Of a stretch of DNA of 64,000 nt, positions 37,787 to 47,236 are shown piece after piece. A program made the translations under genes and the position numbers. The notes beneath the pieces were generated by a model. It ran no database searches, was not told where the DNA came from, and was given only the letters and a program-made list of their open reading frames with translations. Origin of the DNA: JAGQPD01 sp020426865 (GTDB lineage: Bacteria; Planctomycetota; Planctomycetia; Pirellulales; Pirellulaceae); NCBI GenBank assembly GCA_041399065.1, contig JAWKTN010000005.1:806001-870000 (forward strand). Direction: 5' to 3'. How positions within the stretch are numbered: position 1 is the stretch's first letter; the number at the start of each line of letters is the position of its first letter.

Positions 37787-40700
37787 GTGAGAACTGCATC
37801 ACCCGTTCCTCGCCGGCCTAGTACTGGAGTCACGACCGGAACTCCCGAAGTTTATTCTCAAATCTCCGATTCCCGCTGGTATGCGTCAGGTTTTGGAGGC
37901 GGGTTTGACAGTTGTTGCGGCGGTACGGATGCCAGCACCTGCCCTGCTTCCGGCGGCCCATCGGGAGCCCCGTCTGGCGAGCCAGGCGCTGGTGGGAGCG
38001 ATCAATTTGGCACCGTCCCGGGAACGTTTGAACGACCACGTATCGAAGCGGTTCAGATCAATGAGTACGAGTCGTATGGCCTTGAGCAAGCCGATGACTT
38101 TGTAAACGCGGCGAGTGACGGCGGCATGGGAGGAACAGTGGATTCGTCCCGCGGGAACCTGATTCAGCAATATTCGGCGCCCGGCTGGGGGGCCGTTGGA
38201 CCCGGTGGTCGTGCTTAGTTACAACAAAGATTTTCGGGGGAACACCAGCGAGTATCCGGACGGGTGGACGAGCAACTACAACAGGTGTATCGACGACACG
38301 GCGTCGCCGGACGTGGACGTGGTATCGGGGACAGGCATCGGATATCGGTATACTGACGTCGGGGGAGCGTATTACGAGGCCCCAGACGAAGCCACAAACT
38401 GGTTGGAGGATGACGGTTCTGGAGGTTGGATAGAAACGCAGCCTGATGGACTAAAATACTACTATGGTTCCGACGGCAAGATCACGAAGATCACGAACCA
38501 TGTTGGCCTCATCTGGACACTCACTTACGCGTCCAGCAAATTGAACATTATCACGAATCCCGCCGGAAAACGGACGTCATTTGGCTATGACGGTAGCGGC
38601 AAGCTGCAGTCCATCGAGGACGTGGGTGGACGACGCACAACCCTCACCGTTGTCAGCAACCTGTTGACGACGATAACTAGTCCAGAGTTGTGTGTGACGC
38701 AATTCAAGTACGTCGCGGATTCGAGTACCGGGAAGCTTTTGCAGACACGCATCCACCCGTCCGGTAACCGCACGACGTACACGTACGACGGCAGCGATCG
38801 CTTGACAAACGTCACAAACCCCGATGGCGGCGTGGCCACGTATAGCTATTCCGGTGATGACGTCATTTATACGAACCCTCGTGGCAAGAAAACAACATTT
38901 ATCTACGATGCAAGTAAATTGCTGCAGGCCATTGTTGATCCAGCTGACCAACGGACAACGTATACCTGGGACGGCAAGCTGATTCGGACCGCCAAGAATC
39001 CACTCGGCAAGGTCACGACATTTGCCTACAAGGGAACGTTTTCCGAGACGGTTCGCTTGCTCGAATGCGTCGAATCACCGGAAGCCTGTGCGGGCACCAT
39101 TGTCTACGGAACGGACCCGTGCCCCGTATCGATCATGTACGCCGACGAGACCTTCTCGTCGCTCAATTGGAATGCGGTAAACAATATGGAGGTCGATTCC
39201 GTTGTCGATCCGATGGGACACCGCAGTACGTTCACTTACGATGCGATGGGTGTGGTGGCGTCCGCTGGAAACGCCGTTGGTGAAACGTTGACTTACGCCT
39301 ACGACTCCGAGTGCCGGCGCACCGCCGTGATCGACCCGAATTCGCAGCGCACCACGTATACCTATAACTCATGCAGCCAACTGGAGTCGATCAAGAATCC
39401 GCTGAACAACGTGTGGACCATGACGCGCGACTTGATGAACCGCGTGACCGTTAATACAGATCCACTCGGAAACATTACAACCTACACCTACGGTTCGAAC
39501 TGTCAGTTAAGTTCCGTAAAGAATCCGCTGGGTCAAATCACCACGTTTCAATACACCAACCGCGATCAGGTGCAGGTCGTAATCGATCCCCTCGGCAACC
39601 GCACGACCACGACATACAACCTGGTCGGCAGCCTGGAAACCGTGAAAAATCCGCTTGGCCAAGTGACGACAAACGTCTACGACGACTGCGAACGTCACGT
39701 TGCGACGGTCAATCCGCTAGGGAATCGTACAACGATCGTCTACAACGATGCGGGGCGACCCATCGAACTCCGCGATCCGTTGGGAAACATCACCACAACG
39801 GTCTATGATAATGCCGGGAGAATCATTGCAACGGTTAATCCCGAAGGTGAGCCGCACGACCTTTACTCTTGACCTGAACGGCCGAATAACGGAAACCGAG
39901 AACCCCGAAAACGAAGTAACCACTCAAGTTTACGACGATGTGGGGCGAGTAACCGAGACAATTGATGCGAATGGTGACATTACGACCAACACATATGACG
40001 ACGCGAATCGAATTTCATCGGTCGAGGACGCGCTCGGCCAGGTAACGAGCACGTATTACGACCCACTTGGACGGGTCAAATCAACGGTCAATCCGCTCAA
40101 TAAAATCACAACCTACAGCTACAATTCTGCGGGCTACCGAGTTGCTGTCACGAATCCCTTTGGGAGAATCACAACGACCAACTACGATGCGGCTGGTCGC
40201 GCCGTGTCTGTCGTAGATCCGTTAAGTCATCGCACGACGACCGTCTATGACAGTGCCAACCGGGTGATTGCCGCAGTTAGTGGTTTGGACTTTCGCACGA
40301 CGTTTGTTTTCGACTCCGCAGGGCGACAGGTGGCTGTCCAAGATCCACTCGGTCGCCGCGTGACGACCGTTTACGACAACGCAAGCCGTGCGGTTGCACA
40401 GGTAAATCAGCTTAACACGCGTACGACATTTGTGTACGACGCGGCCGGCAATCGCACAGCCGTTGTGGATGCTAGTAACCATCGCACAACGTTCGTGTAC
40501 GACGCGGCCAATCGCCAAACCGCCGTTGTTGACCCACTGGATCGTCGGACGACGTCCTCGTATGACAAAGCGGGCCGGCAAACGCTCCGAATTGATGCCT
40601 CCAATCGGCTTACGACCTATGCCTACGACAAGGCAAGCCGACTAACGAAACGCATCTATCAAGACGGTACGCGGGTGACTTTCACCTACGACCCGGTCGG

Positions 40701-42033
40701 CCGACGGACAACGATGCAGGATTCGACGGGGGAGACGACTTGGATCTATGACGAAGTCGGACAAGTCACGTCCACCACGAATCCGAATAGCAAGACGATC
40801 GCCTATACGTACTATGCCGATGGCAACCGAAAGGAAATGACCGATCCTGATAGCGGAGTCTTCACTTACTATTACGACGACGACGGTAAGCTGGTCATCG
40901 TCTGGAATCCTGAAAACGATACACAGATTATCACATACGATGAGGCCAACCGCCGCAAGGCGAACTTGTTTGGCCTTAGCCTGCGAACGAGCTTTATCTA
41001 CGACAACGCCGACCGTCTGACGAATATCGTGCACCGGAATGGTGCGGGAACGATCCTGTCGGCGTTTACGTATACGTATAACAATGCTGGCGTGCGAACG
41101 TCCGTAGTGGAACCTGGTCCAGTAACGACAACGTGGGGTTACGACGATGCCTATCGACTGACTTCCGAAAAGCGTCAGGACTCGTCTTCCGTTTTGTACA
41201 CCGACACAATGACTTATGACAACGTGGGCAATCGACTCACGCTTCAAAATGCCTCGGGCACCACGACGTACACATACGACAATGCGAATCAACTTTCCAA
41301 ATCGCAGCTGAACGCATCGATTACCACGTTCAGTTATGACTCGAAGGGCAATCAAACGGTCGAGCTTACGGGCACCAACCGCACGACCAATACCTGGGAC
41401 GAGGAAAACCGCCTGACGAAAGTCGAATTCCCGGGAACCACGCCGGTGGACAATGTCTACACCTTCAACGGCGACGGCAAACGTGTGCAAATCGTCGATT
41501 CGACCGGAACAAAACGCCCCATCTGGGATTTTGAGAATATCCTGCTGGAAACCAACGGTTCGAACACGACGCAAGTCGTCTATACGTTGGAACCGTTCAC
41601 CTACGGGAACCTGGTAAGTCAGCGCAGATCGGGCACAACGACCATTTATCTGTTTGACGCGCTGGGCTCGACGCGTAAAATAATAGACAACCCTGGCGCC
41701 TCTTCCGCCGTGATCGACAGCTACGACTACAAGGCCTACGGAGAGACATACGCGTCAAGTGGCTCGACGACGAATGTCTTTCGCTGGGTAGGGCAATTGG
41801 GGTACTACTACGATGCGGACAGGCTTGCGTATTATCTACGCGCTAGACCGTACAGCCCGAAGCTGGCGCGGTTCCTGAGCAAGGATCCAATCGGGTTTGG
41901 GGGGAAGCACGTGGAATTTGTGACGTATACGGCGACTCATAACATGGACGGATCCGGATTAGTGGGGACGAGAAAGGATAGCTGGTTATCTTCTGGTCTC
42001 TGGTCCTTTTCACGTAACCGAATGTTACCTTGA
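37787..42033 (+). pseudogene. RHS/YD-repeat surface protein, copy 1, frameshifted
   Basis: Starts at a GTG (37787) behind AGGAGG (37773-37778); VRTASPVPRRPSTG aligns with the start of copy 2. A Gly/Cys-rich segment (GGGFDSCCGGTDASTCPASG) precedes GMGGTVDSSRGNLIQQYS. One base too many around the G6 tract at 38187-38192 ends this frame at 38218; DPVVVLSYNKDFRGNTSEYP continues in the next frame. A long array of YD repeats follows (TTYxYDxxGRxxxxxDPLG). A second one-base insertion near 39858 (GAGCCGC versus GAGCGC in copy 2) shifts the frame again. The third segment reaches the RHS-associated core (YYDADRLAYYLRARPYSPKL) and DPIGF, then a short degenerate tip. Such proteins form a shell around a C-terminal effector. 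Confidence 0.88.
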
Positions 42034-42600
42034 CGGCCTCAAACGGGGAGGCCCAAAGGCGGCGTTTTGTACGTGCTGCTTGACAACTGGACCGCTCATT
42101 TTCATTTTGTCATGGTGTCTGCAGCATCCCCGGAACGCAAAGGAACAGGCCTTTCTGAATGTTCCATTTCCTGGCCGCCTGTAGCGTTAGAGCAATCGCA
42201 AATTACCGTGGAAAATGATACTGTGGGGAGTGGTGTTCTCAATCACCCAAGGAGTCAACACCGTGTCCCCGTTTGCATCGACTATGCTCACTCGTTGTGT
42301 GCGTTTTAGTGGCTGTACGCAGTATAGTTGCTTGTCGCAAGGCGAAATCGCCGAAAGTGAAAGCGACCAACGATTTATCTTCGCGTTGGCCAAACAGATC
42401 AGGAGGCGTGATTGGCATGGCGATCAATTGAACACACAGTGTTCTTCTGTTTTGTTTTGGCCTGCGACAGTGTTCACTTTGCTCTCGACCGGGCTTTTTT
42501 GATGACTCGGAAGCTTGAGGCTGCACCTCTTCCCGCCGTGTGGGTCGCTCTAACCCTTCAATTGGCTGCGACCCGGTGGGGGAACGCCGACGAGTAGACG
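42034..42600 (+). other. Noncoding stretch after RHS copy 1
   Basis: No frame here has a family match or a convincing ribosome-binding site. It follows the degenerate RHS tip and precedes the ACCGAATT repeat, so it may be the remains of an immunity or displaced-tip gene. I see no specific evidence for that. Confidence 0.4.
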
Positions 42601-42860
42601 CGATTACTTGTTATCGGCCGAATTGGGTCGTGTATTACCACCGAATTACGGTCGTATTTGGCGCGAATTATGAGCAGTGTTTACGGTTCTCTGATGGGGC
42701 ATTGACGTCAGTTGTTGTGAAATCTGGAGAAGATCGCGATCTAATGTAAGTCCGATGGTCGTTGACCGAATTGGATCGTACCGACGGCACTGGTGAGTGT
42801 TTCCCCAAGCCCTGATCTGGTGTGGCTGGGCAAGTTGCTCGGGTGATGACTCGCTGGCTT
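42601..42860. repeat. Dispersed noncoding repeat with 22-23-nt spaced ACCGAATT palindromes, copy A
   Basis: GAATT cores start at 42620, 42643, 42665 and 42768; the first three are 23 and 22 nt apart. Each lies in an imperfect palindrome (ACCGAATTACGGT at 42640-42652). The segment is colinear with 55005-55240, including CTGGAGAAG, a GATG block, TGACCGAATT and GGTGAGTSTTTC, so this is a diverged repeat of about 240 bp and not a chance motif. Confidence 0.7.
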
Positions 42861-42947
42861 GGGCTGTTTTTCCCGGAAGTGCGATCGCCTCGGTCAGCCG
42901 ATCGCACTTCCTTGGTTGTGAGCAGCGAGAATGGTTAGTGTTCGTCG

Positions 42948-43244
42948 TCAGGTCCCTTGCGACGACCGAGGTCGTTGGTACTCTGCCAGCAAAAAAAGGA
43001 TTTCCACAGCCGGTAAGAAGTCGTGGCCCTGAATCATCATCAAGTCGATGTTGTTAAAATGTCTCGCTGCAACTGAAGCAGTTTTTGCGTGGGTTGTTGC
43101 CGCCGAACGCACGTGCTTGGACTTGTTGAAATACGGGTAAATGTAGGCGATTTTGACAAACCGTACGCTTTTCGTCCATTGCCCCATATTCTTGAGTTCC
43201 GCGATTGGTTGACCGCTCATATGATTTTCCGGTTTCTGGCTCAT
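42948..43244 (-). pseudogene. Degenerate GT2 N-terminus, possible remnant of a second GT2-GT4 gene
   Basis: The frame contains KIAYIYPYFNKSKHV, matching TAFIFPYFNNSKHLL of the intact gene at 33343-35706, and then becomes unrecognisable. It lies 173 bp left of IscU-like copy 2 on the minus strand, as the intact gene lies about 150 bp left of copy 1. The similarity is short (about 13 residues), so the call leans on its position. Confidence 0.5.
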
Positions 43245-43417
43245 CTCGCAGGGAGCCCCTCGTGTGTCGCAGGTCGAAGTGGACTCGCAAGCTCTCCCGG
43301 TGGCGTGACAACCACCCGTGGTATTTGGTCAAATGGGGACGAAACAACCGCAGTAGAAGGTAGCATTGACGACGAACGTAGGCCGTTTTCGATCTGACAT
43401 AGTTTCTGAAACTTTCG

Positions 43418-43858
43418 TTAAGACGCGAGTCTCCAATGGTTCAGGGCGCTATGGAGTGCACGCACCACAACTTCAGCACAATACATTTTGTCCGGCGGGA
43501 CGCCTCCCAACGCCTCTGCAAGGTGCTCCGCTGTAAGTGCCTCACATTGACGCGTAGTCTTTCGCTCGACGATCTCGGTCAAGACAGAACCGCAAGCAAT
43601 TGTCACACCGCATCCTTGCGCTTCGAATCCCGCAGCAATTACCATGTCGTTTTCTATCGCCAAATGGACAGTTACGAACGGTGGCCGGCCCTGAAGGTCG
43701 CCGGTCCCCATACAACTGGCATTTGGAACGGTGCCACGGTTGCGTGGATCCTGAAAATGGTCCATGAGAATTTCTGTGAATCGTTCCACAACTTGATGTC
43801 CCTGAGAAAAAAGGTTATCACCGAGTTGTCGCACACAACAGTGGATCAGGTAGCACAA
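43418..43858 (-). CDS. IscU/NifU N-terminal-like Fe-S scaffold homologue, copy 2
   Basis: About 146 residues; the annotated start is a TTG, and the true start may lie closer to the conserved SQGHQVVERFTEILMDHFQD. All three presumed ligand cysteines are kept: SCMGTG, AQGCGVTIACGS and DKMYCAE. Differences from copy 1 at DNA level fall mostly at third codon positions, which indicates selection on the protein in at least part of its history. It is divergent from the glycosyltransferase at 43955, as in copy 1. There is no desulfurase or other Fe-S assembly gene nearby. Confidence 0.83.
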   Translation of the reverse strand: MCYLIHCCVRQLGDNLFSQGHQVVERFTEILMDHFQDPRNRGTVPNASCMGTGDLQGRPPFVTVHLAIENDMVIAAGFEAQGCGVTIACGSVLTEIVERKTTRQCEALTAEHLAEALGGVPPDKMYCAEVVVRALHSALNHWRLAS

Positions 43859-43954
43859 CGCGAACTCAGGATGCCACGCATTTAGGTCGTTCAGCTTGTC
43901 ATTGTACGGTGCGTTCCGGTAGTGACAAGTAATCGATCAGCCAGGATTCTGCCG

Positions 43955-44890
43955 ATGACGAAACTCAGCATCATTATCGTATCGCACAATGAAGGCGATC
44001 TGCTATGGAAGACCGTCAAGTCCTGCTGCGATACGTGCGACGACATCGACTGCGAGATCCTCGTAATTGACGACGCTTCGACCGATAAAAGCATCGACGA
44101 GCTTGCTCGGTGCAAGTTGGATGTGAAGGTCTATCCGACACCGTCTCGGCAAGGCCCGTCTCCGAGCAAGGACTATGGGGTATCGGTGGCAAAAGGTGAT
44201 GTGTTTTTGTTTCTCGATGCGCATTGCAAGCCAGAATCCGGTGCCATCGAGCGGCTACTCGCAGCCAATCATGAAACGGACGGGCAAGCCGCGATAATTC
44301 CCAAAATATCGAAGCTCGATGTGGAAGCGTGGGTCAATGACGACTCCTGTGCCGGCTACGGCTATGCGCCACGACTTGCGGATGACATTACGAAATGGGA
44401 TTGGATTCCCCGGGAAAAACTGAAGAAACGCGGACGCTTTCTCGAGTCGCCGGGCTTCCCAGGGTGTGCGTCCATGATTTCGCGTGGACTTTATGAAAAA
44501 CTCTGGGGATTCGACCGTGAAATGATGCGATGGGGTGCAGAAGACGTTGATCTGGGACTTAAATGCTGGCTAATGGGGTATCCCGTCCTTACGGAACCAG
44601 AAAGCGTCATCGGGCACCGATGGCAGAGCACGTTCACATCCTACGTTGTTCCTGAAGAATTTATCCTGATGAATCGAATGCGAACCGCATACAAAAACTA
44701 CCCCACGGAACTCTGGCGGCGCTGGCTTGGAAAAGTGCGCGTCTCGCGAACCGCAGAGATGTGGCACCGTGCCTGGGACGGCTTTACGCGATTTCGCGGA
44801 ACGGCCGAAGTAGAACGGATCTATTTGTGTCAGTACGGAAAGCACGACCTTTACTGGTACGGCGAGTATTTTGGGATCATTCTGCCTTGA
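43955..44890 (+). CDS. Glycosyltransferase, GT2/GT27-like, intact copy 2
   Basis: 311 residues from MTKLSIIIVSHNEGDLLWKT. The GT-A fold is clear: VIDDASTDKSIDEL near 35-50, the DXH metal motif FLDAHCKPESGAIERL near 90, and the acceptor-side FDREMMRWGAEDVDLGLKCW near 190-210, typical of polypeptide-GalNAc-transferase-like enzymes (galactosyltransferase C-terminal motif). No membrane segment, so cytoplasmic. It lies between a divergent IscU-like gene and an RHS gene. Modification of the RHS protein is possible but only inferred from the repeated arrangement. Confidence 0.9.
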   Translation: MTKLSIIIVSHNEGDLLWKTVKSCCDTCDDIDCEILVIDDASTDKSIDELARCKLDVKVYPTPSRQGPSPSKDYGVSVAKGDVFLFLDAHCKPESGAIERLLAANHETDGQAAIIPKISKLDVEAWVNDDSCAGYGYAPRLADDITKWDWIPREKLKKRGRFLESPGFPGCASMISRGLYEKLWGFDREMMRWGAEDVDLGLKCWLMGYPVLTEPESVIGHRWQSTFTSYVVPEEFILMNRMRTAYKNYPTELWRRWLGKVRVSRTAEMWHRAWDGFTRFRGTAEVERIYLCQYGKHDLYWYGEYFGIILP

Positions 44891-45192
44891 TAAATCGGAT
44901 TGTGCGCTGGCGAAACTGGCTCGAGTTTGGAGAACGACGGCCGCCGGGCTTTGGGATGACACGTTCTGTTTTTGCGCACATAAGTACTGTTGATCAACGT
45001 CAGTGATACGTCGCCGAACAACTCGGCAAGGCCGAACGAATGGCTTCGTATGTAAAGTGTCCAACAAACCGGTTTCGACTGCGCAAAGAACCATTGGGAG
45101 ATTTATCGTATGTTGGCAGTTTTGTCTTGGGTAGAGTGAGGGATTGTAAAACGATCGCTGTTTTGTGACATGAGAAAAAACAGACGCGAAGT

Positions 45193-45220
45193 TTGACACC
45201 ACCGTGACAACCGCTACAAT
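45193..45220 (+). promoter_or_regulatory. Sigma-70-like promoter of RHS copy 2
   Basis: TTGACA (45193-45198), 16-bp spacer and TACAAT (45215-45220), about 109 bp before the RHS start, matching the promoter at 37645-37672 in sequence and position. Confidence 0.65.
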
Positions 45221-45328
45221 GCCGTCTGCGAAACCCACTTTCCTCCTTGATGTGTTTCTCCCTGATTGTTCGGTTGGGGTTTCCCCGCGTTGGTTTTTAC
45301 GTCACCCAATCCCTCGGGGAGAGTTCTT

Positions 45329-45851
45329 ATGACGACTGCCGCGCCCGTTCCACGACGTCCGAGCACTGGACTTTTGACATCATCGGCCGGACCGTTCGGT
45401 ATGATCTCGGATCCGGGGTGGTACGCGGGGGCTTTGGCGGTGACGTCGGGTCGTGCAGTGCCGAGGGAGGATGCAGCACGTGTCCTCCATCAGGTGGGCC
45501 GAGTAGCCAACCGACCACGGATCCGACCGGCGGAGGGCAAAACCAAAATGGTACGGCACCAGAGCCGCTACCGGCGCCAAGCGCCGACACTTCGGAAATA
45601 AGCCAGATTGAGGATTACGGGCTTTCGCAAGCAAGCGATTTCGTCGGCGCCGCCAGCTTCGGCGGGATGGGTGGGACGGTTGATGCGTCGCGAGGTAACC
45701 TGATCCAGCAGTATTCACTGCCGGCAGGCGGGACGTTAGACCCGGTGGTTGTGCTCAGCTACAACAAGGACTTTCGTGGAAATACCAGCGAATATCCCGA
45801 TGGCTGGACGAGTAATTACAACCGCTATATCGATTCATCGGCCTCTCCCGA
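45329..45851 (+). pseudogene. RHS/YD-repeat protein copy 2, 5' part, frameshifted and cut by an IS
   Basis: ATG at 45329 behind GGGGAGAG; MTTAAPVPRRPSTG aligns with copy 1. The frame is lost at the G5 tract 45427-45431: one extra G would join GWYAG to GFGGDVGSCSAEGGCSTCPP, which continues as GMGGTVDASRGNLIQQYSLP and DPVVVLSYNKDFRGNTSEYP. The gene is then interrupted after SASP by the insertion sequence at 45852. It resumes on the far side of the element. Confidence 0.85.
45842..45851 (+). repeat. Target-site duplication, left copy
   Basis: CCTCTCCCGA here is repeated at 47227-47236 on the other side of the IS256-family element. Joining the flanks at this sequence restores the RHS reading SASPDIDVVSGSG, matching SPDVDVVSGTG in copy 1. 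The real duplication may be 8-9 bp, as ambiguous end bases are included. Confidence 0.85.
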
Positions 45852-47226
45852 GGCCCTGTAAGAAATATTGTGTCAGCTATCAGCATGCGGTAAAAGTTCG
45901 TTCACCGTTTCACCTGATAGGAGTTTGACACATGGATGAGAAGTTACAAGCTCGAGCGGAGCAGCTAGCACAGGAGTTTGCTGGCTCGGCGACGACGATT
46001 GGTGAGTTGAATCAGCTGATGCGGCTGATGATGAAGAGTGGCCTGGAGCGGATGCTCGATACCGAGATGGACGTCCATCTGGGCCGTAAAGGTTCGCCGG
46101 CGGAGAAGGAGCCGCCAGCCACGGCGCGAAAACCTGGTCCGCCCAATCGCCGCAACGGCCGCTCGAAAAAGACCGTGCAGGGCGAGTTGGGCGACGTCAC
46201 CTTGGAGACGCCTCGCGATCGCGACGGCACCTTCGAGCCGCAGATCGTCGGCAAGCACCAGCGGCGGATCCCCGATTTCGACGAGAAGATTCTGGCGCTG
46301 TACGCCAAGGGGATGACTACCCGCGACATCCAGGAGATTGTCCAGGAACTGTATGGCGTGGAAGTGTCGGCCCAACTCGTCTCGGAGGTCACGGCCGACC
46401 TCGACGCGGAGGTGACGGCCTGGCGGAACCGTTCGCTCGATGCGGTGTGGCCGATAGTCTACTTCGACGGCCTGGTCGTGAACGTGCGGGGTGACAACCG
46501 TCGCGTGTCGCAGCACACGATGTACGTGGCGTTGGGCGTCAACCTGGAAGGCAAGAAGGAGCTATTGGGGCTGTGGTTATCGCAGAACGAAGGGGCCAAG
46601 TTCTGGCTGGCGTGCCTCACGGACCTGAAGAACCGTGGCCTCTCGGACATCTTCGTCGCCTGTATCGACGGGCTGTCGGGCTTCGCCGACGCGATTCACG
46701 CGGCATATCCGAAGGCCAAGGTGCAACTCTGTATCGTGCATCTGGTGCGTGCTGCGCTGCGTTACGTGAGTGCCGAGGACAGCCAACAGGTGGCCCGCGA
46801 CCTGAAGAAGATTTATCAGTCGGCGACAGTCGAAGAAGCGGAACAAGCCTTGGACGAATTCGCTCAAGCCTGGGACGACAAGTACCCGACGATAGCAAAG
46901 CAATGGCGACTCAAGTGGGCGGACATCATCACGCTGTTCGACTTCCCGCCGGCCATTCGCAAAGCGATTTATACGACCAACGCGATCGAATCGGTGAATA
47001 GTGTCATTCGCAAGTTCACCAAGAACCGCAAGATCTACCCCAACGAAGAATCGGCCGTGAAGTTGATCTACATGGCCATTCATGAAGCGTCGAAGCGGTG
47101 GACGATGCCCATCCACCACTGGAAACAAGCACTGAATCACTTCGCGATCCTGTACGAGGACCGATTGCCCGATTTGGCTTAGCAAAATGTGTGCCCTGAT
47201 GGCGTGACACAAAAAACTTTACAGGC
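45852..47226 (+). mobile_element. IS256-family insertion sequence
   Basis: A 1375-bp element with one transposase gene. The ends form imperfect inverted repeats: CCTGTAAGAAATATTGTGTC on the left and, reverse-complemented, CCTGTAAAGTTTTTTGTGTC on the right. It is bounded by 10-bp direct repeats and splits an RHS gene, so the insertion is later than the module duplication. The intact transposase and clean target duplication suggest a fairly recent event. Confidence 0.93.
45932..47182 (+). CDS. IS256-family (mutator-type) transposase
   Basis: 416 residues, full length for the family. The acidic catalytic residues are in VYFDGLVVNVR, FVACIDGLSGFADAIH and TNAIESVNSVIRKFTKN. The N-terminal region has the usual MLDTEMDVHLG and GDVTLETPRDRDGTFEPQIV. 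It moves the element by a copy-out or cut-and-paste route via circular intermediates, as known for IS256. Confidence 0.96.
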   Translation: MDEKLQARAEQLAQEFAGSATTIGELNQLMRLMMKSGLERMLDTEMDVHLGRKGSPAEKEPPATARKPGPPNRRNGRSKKTVQGELGDVTLETPRDRDGTFEPQIVGKHQRRIPDFDEKILALYAKGMTTRDIQEIVQELYGVEVSAQLVSEVTADLDAEVTAWRNRSLDAVWPIVYFDGLVVNVRGDNRRVSQHTMYVALGVNLEGKKELLGLWLSQNEGAKFWLACLTDLKNRGLSDIFVACIDGLSGFADAIHAAYPKAKVQLCIVHLVRAALRYVSAEDSQQVARDLKKIYQSATVEEAEQALDEFAQAWDDKYPTIAKQWRLKWADIITLFDFPPAIRKAIYTTNAIESVNSVIRKFTKNRKIYPNEESAVKLIYMAIHEASKRWTMPIHHWKQALNHFAILYEDRLPDLA

Positions 47227-47236
47227 CCTCTCCCGA
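47227..47236 (+). repeat. Target-site duplication, right copy
   Basis: CCTCTCCCGA, identical to 45842-45851, flanking the IS256-family element. Confidence 0.85.

Noticed and set aside
40642..41574. Long open frame (310 codons) on the minus strand opposite RHS copy 1, repeated at 49566-50498 opposite copy 2
   Set aside because: It is antisense to the YD repeats. The regular codon pattern of the repeats keeps the opposite strand open, and its conservation follows from the near-identical sense strand.
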